Source: an uncultured Eubacteriales bacterium (GTDB lineage Bacteria > Bacillota > Clostridia > Oscillospirales > Acutalibacteraceae). From it: a stretch of DNA of 64,000 nt. The position numbers and the translations under genes were made by a program. Of this stretch, positions 25,380-34,952 are shown in pieces. Numbering within the stretch: the first letter of the stretch is position 1; every line of letters begins with the position of its first letter. The notes under the pieces were generated by a model, which was given only the letters and a program-made list of their open reading frames with translations, was not told the origin of the DNA and made no database searches. The stretch covers positions 248,001-312,000 of the forward strand of contig CAKSOL010000001.1 of NCBI GenBank assembly GCA_934477125.1, in the 5' to 3' direction.

Positions 25380-26776
25380 GTGAAGAAAAAAATAAGGCTG
25401 AACAGTTGAAGGAAAAGCTGTTTAATAACCGGAAAAACGGACTTTTGCAGGCTGACGAGGCAACCGTCGGCGCTGCGGACGAATTCTGCGAGGGGTATAA
25501 GTGTTTCCTTAACCTCGCAAAAACCGAGCGCGAGGCGGCAAAAACCGCCGTTGCTATGGCTGTTGCCCGCGGATTTGAGGAGTTTAAACGCGGAAAGGAA
25601 TATCCGGCAGGAAGCCGCCTGTTCGTTAATAACAGGGGAAAGACAGTCGCCTTTGTAGTAATCGGCAGCAAGCCGGTTGAGCAGGGAGTTAATATAACTG
25701 CGGCGCATATCGATTCTCCGAGACTTGACCTGAAGCCCAATCCGCTCTATGAGGAGCTTGAACTGGCGCTCTTTAAAACGCATTATTACGGCGGAATAAG
25801 AAAATATCAATGGCCTACCGTACCGCTCGCGCTTCACGGTGTTTTTGCACTTAAAAACGGCGAAAAGGTTGAGGTTTCTCTCGGCGAGCAGGATGATGAG
25901 CCTAAGTTTGTTGTCAACGACCTTTTGCCGCACCTTGCGGCAGAGCAGAGCAAACGCACTCTGTCAGAGGGAATAAAGGGTGAGGAGCTTAATGTCTTAG
26001 TAGGCAGCCGCCCGTTCCGCGACGATAAGGGAAGCGAGCTTGTTAAGCTCAATATTCTGAAAATGCTTAATGAAAAATACGGTATAACCGAGGAGGACTT
26101 CCTTTCTGCCGAGCTGGAGCTTGTTCCTGCCGTCAAGGCATGCGATATTGGCTTTGACCGCTCGATGATAGGCGCTTACGGTCAGGACGACCGCGTTTGC
26201 GCATATCCGGCTCTCAACGCGATACTGAATGTTGAAAAGCCTGAGCATACGGCTGTTGCTATCCTTACCGATAAGGAGGAGATAGGCTCGGAGGGAAATA
26301 CGGGTCTTAACTCCGATTTCCTCAGATTTCTTATCAGGGACCTTGCTGTTATGCAGGGAGGGGACGGAACCGTGGCGCTCCGCCGCTCAAGATGTCTGTC
26401 GGCGGATGTTAATGCCGCTATGGACCCGACCTTCCAGTCGCCGTTTGAACGCCGCAATGCCGCATTGCTTAATTACGGCGTTGTTCTGACAAAGTATACC
26501 GGCGCCCGCGGAAAATCCTCGACCAACGATGCCTCTGCCGAGTATGTTGCGGAGATACGCGCTATGCTCGATAACGCTGGAATAGTATGGCAGACCGCCG
26601 AAATGGGTGCTGTTGACGCAGGCGGCGGCGGAACTGTCGCTATGTATATCGCCAACCTCGGCGCAGATGTTGTAGACCTCGGAGTGCCTGTGCTTTCAAT
26701 GCACGCGCCTTTTGAAACAACCGCGAAGCTCGATATTTATATGTGCTATCGCACTATGTACGAGTTTATGAAATGA
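25376..26776 (+). CDS. M18-family aminopeptidase
   Basis: 466 residues. Zinc-site segments of the M18 family are present: NITAAHIDSPRLDLKP (first His ligand), DKEEIGSEGNTGLNSDF (catalytic/ligand Glu), SADVNAAMDP, GKSSTNDASAEY and LSMHAPFETT (last His ligand). A cytoplasmic dodecameric aminopeptidase is expected, removing N-terminal residues from peptides. Starts with a 4-base overlap with coaE. Confidence 0.92.
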   Translation: MSEEKNKAEQLKEKLFNNRKNGLLQADEATVGAADEFCEGYKCFLNLAKTEREAAKTAVAMAVARGFEEFKRGKEYPAGSRLFVNNRGKTVAFVVIGSKPVEQGVNITAAHIDSPRLDLKPNPLYEELELALFKTHYYGGIRKYQWPTVPLALHGVFALKNGEKVEVSLGEQDDEPKFVVNDLLPHLAAEQSKRTLSEGIKGEELNVLVGSRPFRDDKGSELVKLNILKMLNEKYGITEEDFLSAELELVPAVKACDIGFDRSMIGAYGQDDRVCAYPALNAILNVEKPEHTAVAILTDKEEIGSEGNTGLNSDFLRFLIRDLAVMQGGDGTVALRRSRCLSADVNAAMDPTFQSPFERRNAALLNYGVVLTKYTGARGKSSTNDASAEYVAEIRAMLDNAGIVWQTAEMGAVDAGGGGTVAMYIANLGADVVDLGVPVLSMHAPFETTAKLDIYMCYRTMYEFMK

Positions 26777-26991
26777 GCGGGACAGTACGCTGCGGGCGTT
26801 ACCGCCATTTCAAGGGAAACGAGTATGAGGTTATAGGAACAGCCAAAAATTCGGAAACACTTGAGGAAATGGTCGTATACCGCGCTCTTTACGGTGAAAG
26901 AGAGCTGTGGGTAAGACCGGCGGAAATGTGGAACGAAACGGTTGAACGCGACGGTAAAATATTTCAGAGATTTACGTTTATAGGCGATTGA
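26773..26991 (+). CDS. DUF1653 domain protein
   Basis: 72 residues from ATG 26773, overlapping the aminopeptidase stop. The family core is complete: GRYRHFKGNEYEVIGTAKNS, then VVYRALYGERELWVRP and FQRFTFIGD. DUF1653 proteins are small beta-barrel proteins of unknown function. A longer frame from 26743 would lie inside the aminopeptidase and is unlikely. Confidence 0.85.
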   Translation: MSGTVRCGRYRHFKGNEYEVIGTAKNSETLEEMVVYRALYGERELWVRPAEMWNETVERDGKIFQRFTFIGD

Positions 26992-27042
26992 CCGGCATAG
27001 GATTTCTACATCAGAAACGCCTTTGAAAAACAGATAAAATGC

Positions 27043-27098
27043 AAAAGCGCGACCTTCGTAAAACGGTAAAAGCTCCGTTTTCGCAGGCCGCGCTTTAG
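27043..27098. terminator. Bidirectional terminator between DUF1653 and the AraC gene
   Basis: Long imperfect hairpin: AAAGCGCGACCT near 27044 with AGGCCGCGCTTT near 27085, and an inner AAAACGG/CCGTTTT stem. A- and T-rich on both flanks, and located between converging genes. Confidence 0.7.
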
Positions 27099-27113
27099 TA
27101 TATCCGTCGCATA

Positions 27114-28004
27114 TCAGTCTGCCGCGCTTTGCTTGTCTAAAAATACCTGCCGGTACTCGGTAGGGCTGAACTTGCTGTATTTCTTAAATATCCGGTTAAA
27201 ATAGCTGAAGCTCGAAAAGCCTGTTTTGATATAAATGTTGTATATTGATTCATTCGTATTGATTATCATTTTTTTGGCAATGTTTATCCGAAAGCAGTTA
27301 AGATAGTCGATAAAGGTTTTATCCGTTGTATCCTTGAAAATCCGGCAGAAGTACTGCGGCGAATAATTAACGAGATTTGCAACCTCGTCAAGACTGATAT
27401 CCTCGTTATAATGCTTTTCAACATACTTGAAAACCGGCTCTAACTTTTTCAGATGCTGGTTTCTGTCGTTGAAAGGCGACATTATATCATAATCAATGGC
27501 GTTAAAACGGAACAGAGTGGTAAGTATGCTGTATATTGATGCCATTATATTCAGCTCATATGCAGTTGAGCGCTCCTTGAGCTCATCGGTTATGCTTATA
27601 AGCATTGAGGCAATTCTGCGGAAATTGGAATTATCGTTTATGCTGAAAAGACTGTAAGAGGATGACTGGTTGTCGGTCAGAGCGGCAAGATAGGGGTATG
27701 AATAATCCGAATGATTGTTCATAACAAGCTCAGGCCGGAACTGCAATATGTAAATTCTGGTATTCTGTCCGTTGCCCGAACAATGCGGACACATTGAGTT
27801 TATCAGAATTATTTCTCCCTCATGAACCAATACGCTTTCATCGATAAACGAAAATATCTGCGAGCCTTGGGACACATACACTATTTCTATTTCCTCGTGA
27901 ATATGAGCATTGGCGGAAATATCCTCCTCCGTTGAAATAACGGTTCTGCAATAAATAGGAATATTAAGGTCTGAATATTCAACATTTTCGTGGCGTATAT
28001 CCAT
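27114..28004 (-). CDS. AraC-family transcriptional regulator with cupin sensor domain
   Basis: 296 residues. The N-terminal cupin-like domain (about 30-120; HIHEEIEIVYVSQGS, VLVHEGEIILIN) would bind a sugar or oligosaccharide; the C-terminal 100 residues form the double helix-turn-helix (EDISLDEVANLVNYSPQYFCRIF, then SIYNIYIKTGFSSFSYFNRIFKKY in two pieces). Good AAGGAG site before ATG 28004. It is transcribed away from the large glycan locus starting at 28237, so it is the likely activator. The 230-base intergenic region is very A+T-rich; no clear operator seen. Confidence 0.9.
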   Translation of the reverse strand: MDIRHENVEYSDLNIPIYCRTVISTEEDISANAHIHEEIEIVYVSQGSQIFSFIDESVLVHEGEIILINSMCPHCSGNGQNTRIYILQFRPELVMNNHSDYSYPYLAALTDNQSSSYSLFSINDNSNFRRIASMLISITDELKERSTAYELNIMASIYSILTTLFRFNAIDYDIMSPFNDRNQHLKKLEPVFKYVEKHYNEDISLDEVANLVNYSPQYFCRIFKDTTDKTFIDYLNCFRINIAKKMIINTNESIYNIYIKTGFSSFSYFNRIFKKYSKFSPTEYRQVFLDKQSAAD

Positions 28005-28236
28005 TTTGGGCTCCTTTTCCGTATTTTTATCAAAAAGTTAATATTGTACAAGTAAATATGAAAAAAAGACTTTTATTGATTTTGAAAATATTATACCATA
28101 TTGTTGGATGTTTCGCAACAATATTGTTAAAAAGAAATTATAAATTAAGTTGAATTATATCAAATAGAACATTGGAAAACTTTAACGCAGATAAAGCAAA
28201 AATAATAAAAAGATATAAGAGGAGCGTTTGGTTCGG

Positions 28237-31020
28237 ATGAGGCTTGTCAAGAAAATTACGGCGATTACGGTGAGCGCTTTAAGCGTATTGTCCGGATTTG
28301 CAATTTCCGCAGAGACGGCTCTGCCGTCGGCGGAAACCGGCTCCGATGCGGTTGAAGTGCCGTACAGCGCCTTTTATGCCGCTGACGGCGCGGAGCTTTC
28401 CGAGACTGAGTTTGACGGCATAACCGCTGCGGCATACACGAATGAAACCGGATATATAGAAGCTGAATTTGAAATAAAAAACGCAGGAACTTATGCCGTT
28501 TCGGTTAAATACCGTCCGCTTGAGGGCAAAGGCAGAGATATTGAGTTCGGGCTTAGTATAGACGGCAAGCCGTTCGGAGACGAGTCGGAAAATTATTCTC
28601 TGCCGCGGACATGGAAGGATGACCTTACCGAGCGGGAGCAGGACGCTCAGGGAAACGAGCTTAGAAGCTCTCAGTCGGAGGTGTATAAATGGAAAACCGC
28701 AGTGCTGCGCAGCTTTGAGGCAATTTCCGATGCCGACAGTACGGTTGAGCTTTCCGCCGGAAAGCATACGTTAAGACTTGAGTCCTACAGAGAGCCGTTT
28801 GCCGTTGCGGCGTTTTATATTCACACTCCGGCAGCCGTAAAGAAATATGAGCGTCCCGATAACATCGGAAATTTCAGCTTCAGTGAAAAATTTGAAGCTG
28901 AGAATACATATGAAAAAACGCAGTCAACCCTTTATCCTACCTACGATAGAACCAACGCGGCAGCAAGCCCCAATGACCCGGTGAAAATAAGTCTCAATAC
29001 CATAGGCAAGGAAAACTGGAAAACTCCCGGTCAGTCAATCAGCTGGGAAATAACCGTTCCTAAGGCGGGGTATTATTGCCTCGGCTTTAAGGCAAGACAG
29101 AATTTTGTACGCGGAATAAGCACTAACAGGCGGTTATATGTCAACGGAAAAGTGCCGTTCAGCGAGGCGCTCAATATTTCTTTTCCGTACAGTCTTAAAT
29201 GGTATACCGAGGAATTTGCCGATAAAAACGGCGAGCCGTATTTGATTTATCTCGAAAAGGGAAGCAATATCCTGACCTTGGAGGTCGTTATCGGAGAAAT
29301 AGCCGGCTCTATAAAATCCATACAGAGCGCCGTTGCCGAGCTTAACGGACTTTACCGGGAAATAATTATGATTACGGGCGTTTCTCCCGATATCTACCGT
29401 GATTATTATTTGGAGGAGGAAATACCGGATTTTACCGAGCGGTTTACGACTATTGCCGATTCGCTTGACAGCGAGGCGAAAAATATCCGCAGACTTATGG
29501 AAAACACCGGCGGCGAAACCTCAACGATAGACGAAATTGTGTACCAGATGCGCGATATCGCGAAAAAGCCCGAAACGATGACCGAAAGGCTTGACCGCTT
29601 TAAGAGCAACATAAGCACTCTCAGCTCTTGGGCGCTGAATATGGTTGAGCAGCCGCTTGAGCTTGACTATATAACCGTTTTTACCGAAAACAGCAGCGAA
29701 TATAAGTCCGGCGCCGGCTTTATAGAGCAGCTTGTTTTCAGTCTCAGAGCGTTTTTAGGCTCATTTAATGCGGATTATAACGCAATAGGCTCTGTATATA
29801 AGGGCGACAAAAGCAAAAATTTACGCGTTTGGGCGGTTGGAACAGGACGGGACCAGGCGCAGATAATTAAATCAATAATAGATAACGATTTTTCGCCGAA
29901 AACCGAAATAGGGGTCAATTTAAGCCTGGTAAGCGATGTTTCAACTCTTATTCAGGCAACGCTCGGAGGAAAGGGACCGGATATCGCCATGATGGTTCCG
30001 AACGACACTCCGGTTAATTTAGCCTTCAGAAACGCTCTGGCCGAGCTTTCGCAGTTTGACGGCTTCGACGAACTGAAAAAAGAATTTTACGATTCGGCTT
30101 TTATACCGTATACCTATGAAAACGGGGTTTACGCGCTTCCGGAAACTCAGACCTATCCGATGATGTTTGTCCGTACCGACATATTTGAGGAGCTTGGCAT
30201 AGAGGTTCCCGAAACCTGGGATGAGTTTTACGACGCCGTTCGTTTCATACAGCGCAAAAATATGACGGTTGGCGTTTCATATGATCAGACGTTTTTTGAA
30301 TCTCTGATTTTCCAGAGAGGAGCAACGCTGTATACCGAGGGGCTTGACAGGGTAAACTTTGACGATTCGCGTGTTGCGGACGCGTTCTATCAATGGACGT
30401 CGCTGTATACGAAATACGGTTTTCCGGTGTCGTTTGACCTTTATAACAGGTTCAGAACCGGAGAAATGCCGCTGGGCTTTTCAACCCTTGCATTTTATAA
30501 CAAGCTTTATGTTGCGGCTCCGGAGCTGAGGGGACTATGGCAGATGTATCCCGTTCCCGGAATAATGCAGGACGACGGCAGCGTGAACCGCACCGTAAGC
30601 TCAACCGGTACGGGAATAATAATGATGAACGGCGTTAAAAACAAAAATGCCGCATTTTCGTTTATGAGCTGGTGGGTGTCCGCGCAGGTGCAGTCGAATT
30701 ACGGAATTGAAGTGGAAAATGTTATGGGTCCGCTGGCTCGGTATGAAACCGCGAACAGAGAGGCGTTTTATTCGCTGCCCTGGTCGAGAGACGCCGAAAA
30801 AACCATAATCAAGGCATGGTCGAGCGTGAGTGCGGTCGAGCAGGTGCCGGGAAATTATTTCGTTACGAGAAATATAACCTTTGCTTACCGCAAGGTCGTC
30901 TATGATTTCAATAACCGCGGAGTACTCAATAACCACGTTGAAACCCTGAGTAAATACGGCAGGGAGATTAACGCCGAGCTTACCCGTAAAGCGGACGAAA
31001 TCGAAAAATATATTAAGTAG
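28237..31020 (+). CDS. Large ABC sugar-binding protein fused to N-terminal carbohydrate-binding-like domains
   Basis: 927 residues from ATG 28237 (TTG 28228 also possible; the GAGGAG site lies between optimal distances). Sec signal peptide without a lipobox. Two beta-sandwich modules follow (about 35-200 with YIEAEFEIKNAGTYAVSVKY, and 210-380 with SWEITVPKAGYYCLGFKA), then a helical linker, then a family-1 extracellular solute-binding domain from about residue 525 (LRVWAVGTGRD, ATLGGKGPDIAMMVP, GVYALPETQTYPMMF, TWDEFYDAVRFIQ). Normal family-1 proteins have about 430 residues, so the N-terminal 520 are an unusual addition. The two permease genes follow directly. Confidence 0.87.
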   Translation: MRLVKKITAITVSALSVLSGFAISAETALPSAETGSDAVEVPYSAFYAADGAELSETEFDGITAAAYTNETGYIEAEFEIKNAGTYAVSVKYRPLEGKGRDIEFGLSIDGKPFGDESENYSLPRTWKDDLTEREQDAQGNELRSSQSEVYKWKTAVLRSFEAISDADSTVELSAGKHTLRLESYREPFAVAAFYIHTPAAVKKYERPDNIGNFSFSEKFEAENTYEKTQSTLYPTYDRTNAAASPNDPVKISLNTIGKENWKTPGQSISWEITVPKAGYYCLGFKARQNFVRGISTNRRLYVNGKVPFSEALNISFPYSLKWYTEEFADKNGEPYLIYLEKGSNILTLEVVIGEIAGSIKSIQSAVAELNGLYREIIMITGVSPDIYRDYYLEEEIPDFTERFTTIADSLDSEAKNIRRLMENTGGETSTIDEIVYQMRDIAKKPETMTERLDRFKSNISTLSSWALNMVEQPLELDYITVFTENSSEYKSGAGFIEQLVFSLRAFLGSFNADYNAIGSVYKGDKSKNLRVWAVGTGRDQAQIIKSIIDNDFSPKTEIGVNLSLVSDVSTLIQATLGGKGPDIAMMVPNDTPVNLAFRNALAELSQFDGFDELKKEFYDSAFIPYTYENGVYALPETQTYPMMFVRTDIFEELGIEVPETWDEFYDAVRFIQRKNMTVGVSYDQTFFESLIFQRGATLYTEGLDRVNFDDSRVADAFYQWTSLYTKYGFPVSFDLYNRFRTGEMPLGFSTLAFYNKLYVAAPELRGLWQMYPVPGIMQDDGSVNRTVSSTGTGIIMMNGVKNKNAAFSFMSWWVSAQVQSNYGIEVENVMGPLARYETANREAFYSLPWSRDAEKTIIKAWSSVSAVEQVPGNYFVTRNITFAYRKVVYDFNNRGVLNNHVETLSKYGREINAELTRKADEIEKYIK

Positions 31021-31033
31021 GGCGGGGAGAATT

Positions 31034-31921
31034 ATGAAGATGAATAAAAGTCAGCGCCGGGCGGCAATTATACTGCTTGCGCCGTTTACGGTTCTGTTCC
31101 TGCTGTTTACCGTTCTCCCGATTATAAGCTCGGTCGCTCTCAGCTTTACTTATTTTAATATGGTGGACACGCCGAGATTTATAGGAATAGATAATTATGT
31201 CCGTATGCTTGCGGATGACTCGGTGTTTTTCATCGCCGTTAAAAACACCCTGATATTCGCTTTGATAACGGGTCCGATAGGCTATGCGATGAGCTTTATA
31301 TTTGCCTGGATGATAAACGACTTCGGCAGGGGAATGCGCTCATTCCTGACAATGCTCTTTTATGCTCCGACGCTTGCAGGCAACGTTTTCTTCATATGGC
31401 TGTTTATCTTTTCCGGAGACTCATACGGGCTTGTAAACAGCTTCCTGATGAAATACGGAATAATTTTAGAGCCGATTCAATGGCTGACCGACTCAAAATA
31501 CAGTATGGGCGTTGTAATTCTGGTAATGCTTTGGCTGAGCCTCGGCGCCGGCTTTCTTTCCTTTATTGCCGGATTTCAGAACCTTAACCGGGAATGCTTT
31601 GAGGCTGGCGCTATCGATGGTATACGCAACCGCTGGCAGGAGCTTTGGTATATAACCGTTCCTCAGATGGCGCCGCAAATGATGTTTGCCGCCGTTATGA
31701 CTATTTCCACATCCTTTGCCGTCGGATATCAATGTATGGAGCTTACCGGCTTTCCGAGCACGGACTATTCAACCCATACGATACTGCTTCATATACTCGA
31801 TGTCGGAACAATAAGGTTCGATATGGGCTATGCGAGCGCGCTGGCTGTGGTGCTTTTCGGAACCATGGTGCTTATGTGGAGAATCATAAGCGGCGTTCTT
31901 TCGCGTATTTCAGGCGATTAA
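31034..31921 (+). CDS. CUT1 sugar ABC transporter permease (MalF/UgpA type)
   Basis: 295 residues, six membrane spans. The ATPase-docking EAA loop is EAGAIDGIRNRWQELWYITVP in two parts, near residue 190. First span begins at about 13. Together with the next gene it forms the channel for the binding protein upstream. GGGGAG precedes the start. Confidence 0.92.
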   Translation: MKMNKSQRRAAIILLAPFTVLFLLFTVLPIISSVALSFTYFNMVDTPRFIGIDNYVRMLADDSVFFIAVKNTLIFALITGPIGYAMSFIFAWMINDFGRGMRSFLTMLFYAPTLAGNVFFIWLFIFSGDSYGLVNSFLMKYGIILEPIQWLTDSKYSMGVVILVMLWLSLGAGFLSFIAGFQNLNRECFEAGAIDGIRNRWQELWYITVPQMAPQMMFAAVMTISTSFAVGYQCMELTGFPSTDYSTHTILLHILDVGTIRFDMGYASALAVVLFGTMVLMWRIISGVLSRISGD

Positions 31922-31942
31922 GACGAAAAAGGGGAAGAATAA

Positions 31943-32836
31943 ATGAAAAATGCAAAGCCCGAACGTTCCTGTGTTTCCCGCAGGCGCAAAGGAAAAAAGC
32001 TGAGACTTTCGAGGTCGCTCGGCGGAAATATCGTTTTGCTGCTGTTTCTGGCGGTAGTCGGCGTGTTTATGGCGCTGCCGCTTGTATATACTCTGATTAC
32101 CGCGTTTAAGCCGATAGAGGAGCTGTTTATATTCCCTCCGAGGTTTTTTGTCCGCAATCCTACGGTTGATAACTTTATCCAGATGATTCAGCTGACGCAG
32201 GAAATGTGGGTTCCGTTCAGCAGATACCTGTTCAACAGCCTTTTTGTAGCCTTCGGAGGAACGGCGGCATATGTTTTAATTGCCTCTATGGCGGCATTCC
32301 CGCTTGCCAAATATAATTCCAAGCTGCTGAAGATATATGAGGCGGTCATTATATGGGCGATACTTTTCCGCACAGAGGTAACAAGTATTCCGCTTTATGT
32401 AATAATCGCAAAGTTCCGTATGATTGATACCTATTGGGCGATTATTCTTCCGGTTATGGCAGGCTCGTTCGGAGTATTCCTGATGCGCCAGTTTATCGAC
32501 GGCTTTCCGAATACTACCTTAGAGGCGGCGCGTATCGACGGCGCCGGGGAGATTACCATAGTTTTCCGGATAGTAATGCCCGTAGTAAAGCCCGCCTGGC
32601 TCACACTCATAGTGTTTACATTCCAAAGCTTCTGGAACACTACCGGAATACAGTACATATACGAGGAAAATCTTAAAACTCTGCCGGTGGTTCTGAAGCA
32701 GATAACAACAGGAGGTATGGCGCGTGCGGGAGCGGCGTCCGCCGTGGCGTTGGTGCTGCTTATTCCGCCGATACTGATATTTGTACTGGCGCAGTCGTCG
32801 GTTGTTGAAACAATGGCACATTCCGGCATTAAGTAG
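31943..32836 (+). CDS. CUT1 sugar ABC transporter permease (MalG/UgpE type)
   Basis: 297 residues. A basic N-terminal tail (KPERSCVSRRRKGKKLR), then six spans; EAA loop EAARIDGAGEITIVFRIVMP near residues 195-214. Second channel subunit of the first importer. No ATPase gene is found anywhere in this locus, so a shared MsmK-type ATPase must be supplied from elsewhere. Confidence 0.92.
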   Translation: MKNAKPERSCVSRRRKGKKLRLSRSLGGNIVLLLFLAVVGVFMALPLVYTLITAFKPIEELFIFPPRFFVRNPTVDNFIQMIQLTQEMWVPFSRYLFNSLFVAFGGTAAYVLIASMAAFPLAKYNSKLLKIYEAVIIWAILFRTEVTSIPLYVIIAKFRMIDTYWAIILPVMAGSFGVFLMRQFIDGFPNTTLEAARIDGAGEITIVFRIVMPVVKPAWLTLIVFTFQSFWNTTGIQYIYEENLKTLPVVLKQITTGGMARAGAASAVALVLLIPPILIFVLAQSSVVETMAHSGIK

Positions 32837-32848
32837 GGAGCTTAGGTT

Positions 32849-34939
32849 ATGAAAAAATTATTGAGTATCATTGCTTTAATGTTGCTTTCGGCTTTGCTTT
32901 GCGGAACGCTTGCCGTGTCTGCCGCACCGTCATATAACAGCTATGGCTATAATTCGTGGGGCGAGTCTGTGCCTCAGCCGGACGGCTATTTCGCTGAAAG
33001 GGAGATAAACGGCGGGGATATGGGCTGCGGCGAGCTGAATAATCCGCAGGATTTGTTTTACAGCTCCGACGGACAGATTTTTATAGCCGATACCGGCAAT
33101 AACCGCATTTTGATATTAAACAGCGACTGGCGCTTGCAGGAAACGGTTTCGGTTCTCTCGAATAACGGCTCGGCTGACAGCTTTAACTCTCCTGAGGGAG
33201 TTTTTTACGACGGAACGAGTATATTTGTCGCCGATACCGGAAATAAGCGTATTTTAAAAATTGACAGAACCGGCAATGTTCTTCTTGAGTTCGGGAAGCC
33301 GTCCTCATCTTCATTCGACCAAACTGTGGATTTTAAGCCGTCAAAGGTTGCAGCCGATAAAACCGGAACGGTTTATACGCTGGTTTCCGGATTATACAGG
33401 GGCGCCATACTGTTTACTCCCGACGGTAAGTTCGACGGCTTTTTCGGGAGCAATTCGGTTTCGGTTACCGCCGAGGTTGTTCTCAACAGATTTCTTGCAA
33501 AATTTATGACAAGAACGCAGCGGGCAAAGCAGGTTCGCAATATTCCGATTGAATTTACCAATTTTGATATAGACGGCGAGGGCTTTGTTTATACCTGCAC
33601 AAGCAGCAAGACGGCGAACAGCGAAACCGGTCAGCTGAAAAAGCTTAACAGCAGTGCAAAGAACATATTCGTCAATGATAAAAAAATCGCCTGGGCAAGC
33701 GGAAAATTCGGAGATATGGAAAATAAATGGGTCAACGGTCAAATGATTGCGACTGAATTTGTCGATATTTCGGTTGACAGCGACGGCTTTGTTTCGGCTC
33801 TTGATTTTACAAAGGGGCGTATTTTCCAGTATGACAGCCTGTGTGAGCTTACCTTTATTTTCGGCGGAAAATCCGACGGTCAGCTCGGAACGTTTATTTC
33901 GCCGACCGCAATCGAAAGCGCAGACGGAAGTATTTTTGTTCTTGACTCATCCAAAAAAAGCGTAACGGTTTTTAAGCCTACGGAATTGGGGAAAACAATT
34001 CGCAGCGCCATTTTGCTGCATAAGGCAGGAAAATATTCCGAGGCGGCAGATTATTGGAACAGCATTATCGGCGGCAACTCAAATTTTGAAATTGCTTACC
34101 TCGGACTCGGTAAGGCTTATTATCAGATGAAGGATTATAAAAAAGCAATTCATTATTTTGAGCTTGCAAACGATAATGTCGGACGGTCGCAGGCGTTTGA
34201 AGAATATCGGAGCGTTTGGCTCAATAAAAATCTGCCGTTTGTTTTTGCCGCTGCCGCGCTGCTCGCGGCGGGAGTGATAGCTCTTCATTTTCTGCGGCGC
34301 AAAAAGGGATTTGCGCCTAAGGAAAGCGGCATATTGAAAAATTTGCGTTCTCTGCTCGTTCATCCGTTAAAAACGGCGGAGGAAATGAAACAGAATAAGG
34401 AATATTCCTTTGCGGCGGCATTTATTTGTGTTTTCCTGTTTTTCACCGCCAATCTCGCGGTTTATCAGTTTACCGGCAGAAATTTCAATATAAATAAACC
34501 CGATACGGTCAACGTATTTTTGATATCTCTCAGCACGCTTCTTCCGTTTATTCTGTTTGTTACGGCTAACTGGAGCGTTACAACATTGCTTGAGGGAAAG
34601 GGAAGCTTCGGTCAGATATTCTGCTTTTCATCGTATTCGCTGCTGCCCTATGCCTTAGGACTTTGGCTTTCAATTCCGCTTTCATATATTCTGAGCTATG
34701 ATGAGGCGGATCTGCTGACAGGGGTAACGGTGCTTTCGGTAATCTGGAGCGTGCTGATTCTTGTTTCAGCGCTTATGGCAATTCACCAGTATACCCTTAA
34801 AAAGGCAATAGCGGCAATCCTGCTTACGGTTTTCGGTATGCTTGTTATGGCTTTTCTGATACTTATGCTTTATAGCTTGGTGCAGCAGATTTATGTTTTT
34901 GCCTATACGGTCTTTTCGGAAATCAAATTCAGAATTTAA
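32849..34939 (+). CDS. NHL-repeat, TPR and Yip1-like membrane protein
   Basis: 696 residues. Signal peptide (1-25); a beta-propeller of NHL-type repeats (about 45-370; NNPQDLFYSSDGQIFIADTG, NSPEGVFYDGTSIFVADTGN and further ones); a TPR-like pair (about 385-445; YLGLGKAYYQMKDYKKAIHY); a span at about 455-475; then a basic linker and a Yip1-like five-span membrane domain from about 515. The propeller and TPR should lie outside the membrane. It sits between two ABC importers in one transcript direction, suggesting a transport or sensing accessory. Function unknown. Confidence 0.78.
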   Translation: MKKLLSIIALMLLSALLCGTLAVSAAPSYNSYGYNSWGESVPQPDGYFAEREINGGDMGCGELNNPQDLFYSSDGQIFIADTGNNRILILNSDWRLQETVSVLSNNGSADSFNSPEGVFYDGTSIFVADTGNKRILKIDRTGNVLLEFGKPSSSSFDQTVDFKPSKVAADKTGTVYTLVSGLYRGAILFTPDGKFDGFFGSNSVSVTAEVVLNRFLAKFMTRTQRAKQVRNIPIEFTNFDIDGEGFVYTCTSSKTANSETGQLKKLNSSAKNIFVNDKKIAWASGKFGDMENKWVNGQMIATEFVDISVDSDGFVSALDFTKGRIFQYDSLCELTFIFGGKSDGQLGTFISPTAIESADGSIFVLDSSKKSVTVFKPTELGKTIRSAILLHKAGKYSEAADYWNSIIGGNSNFEIAYLGLGKAYYQMKDYKKAIHYFELANDNVGRSQAFEEYRSVWLNKNLPFVFAAAALLAAGVIALHFLRRKKGFAPKESGILKNLRSLLVHPLKTAEEMKQNKEYSFAAAFICVFLFFTANLAVYQFTGRNFNINKPDTVNVFLISLSTLLPFILFVTANWSVTTLLEGKGSFGQIFCFSSYSLLPYALGLWLSIPLSYILSYDEADLLTGVTVLSVIWSVLILVSALMAIHQYTLKKAIAAILLTVFGMLVMAFLILMLYSLVQQIYVFAYTVFSEIKFRI

Positions 34940-34952
34940 AGGAGGAAATATA

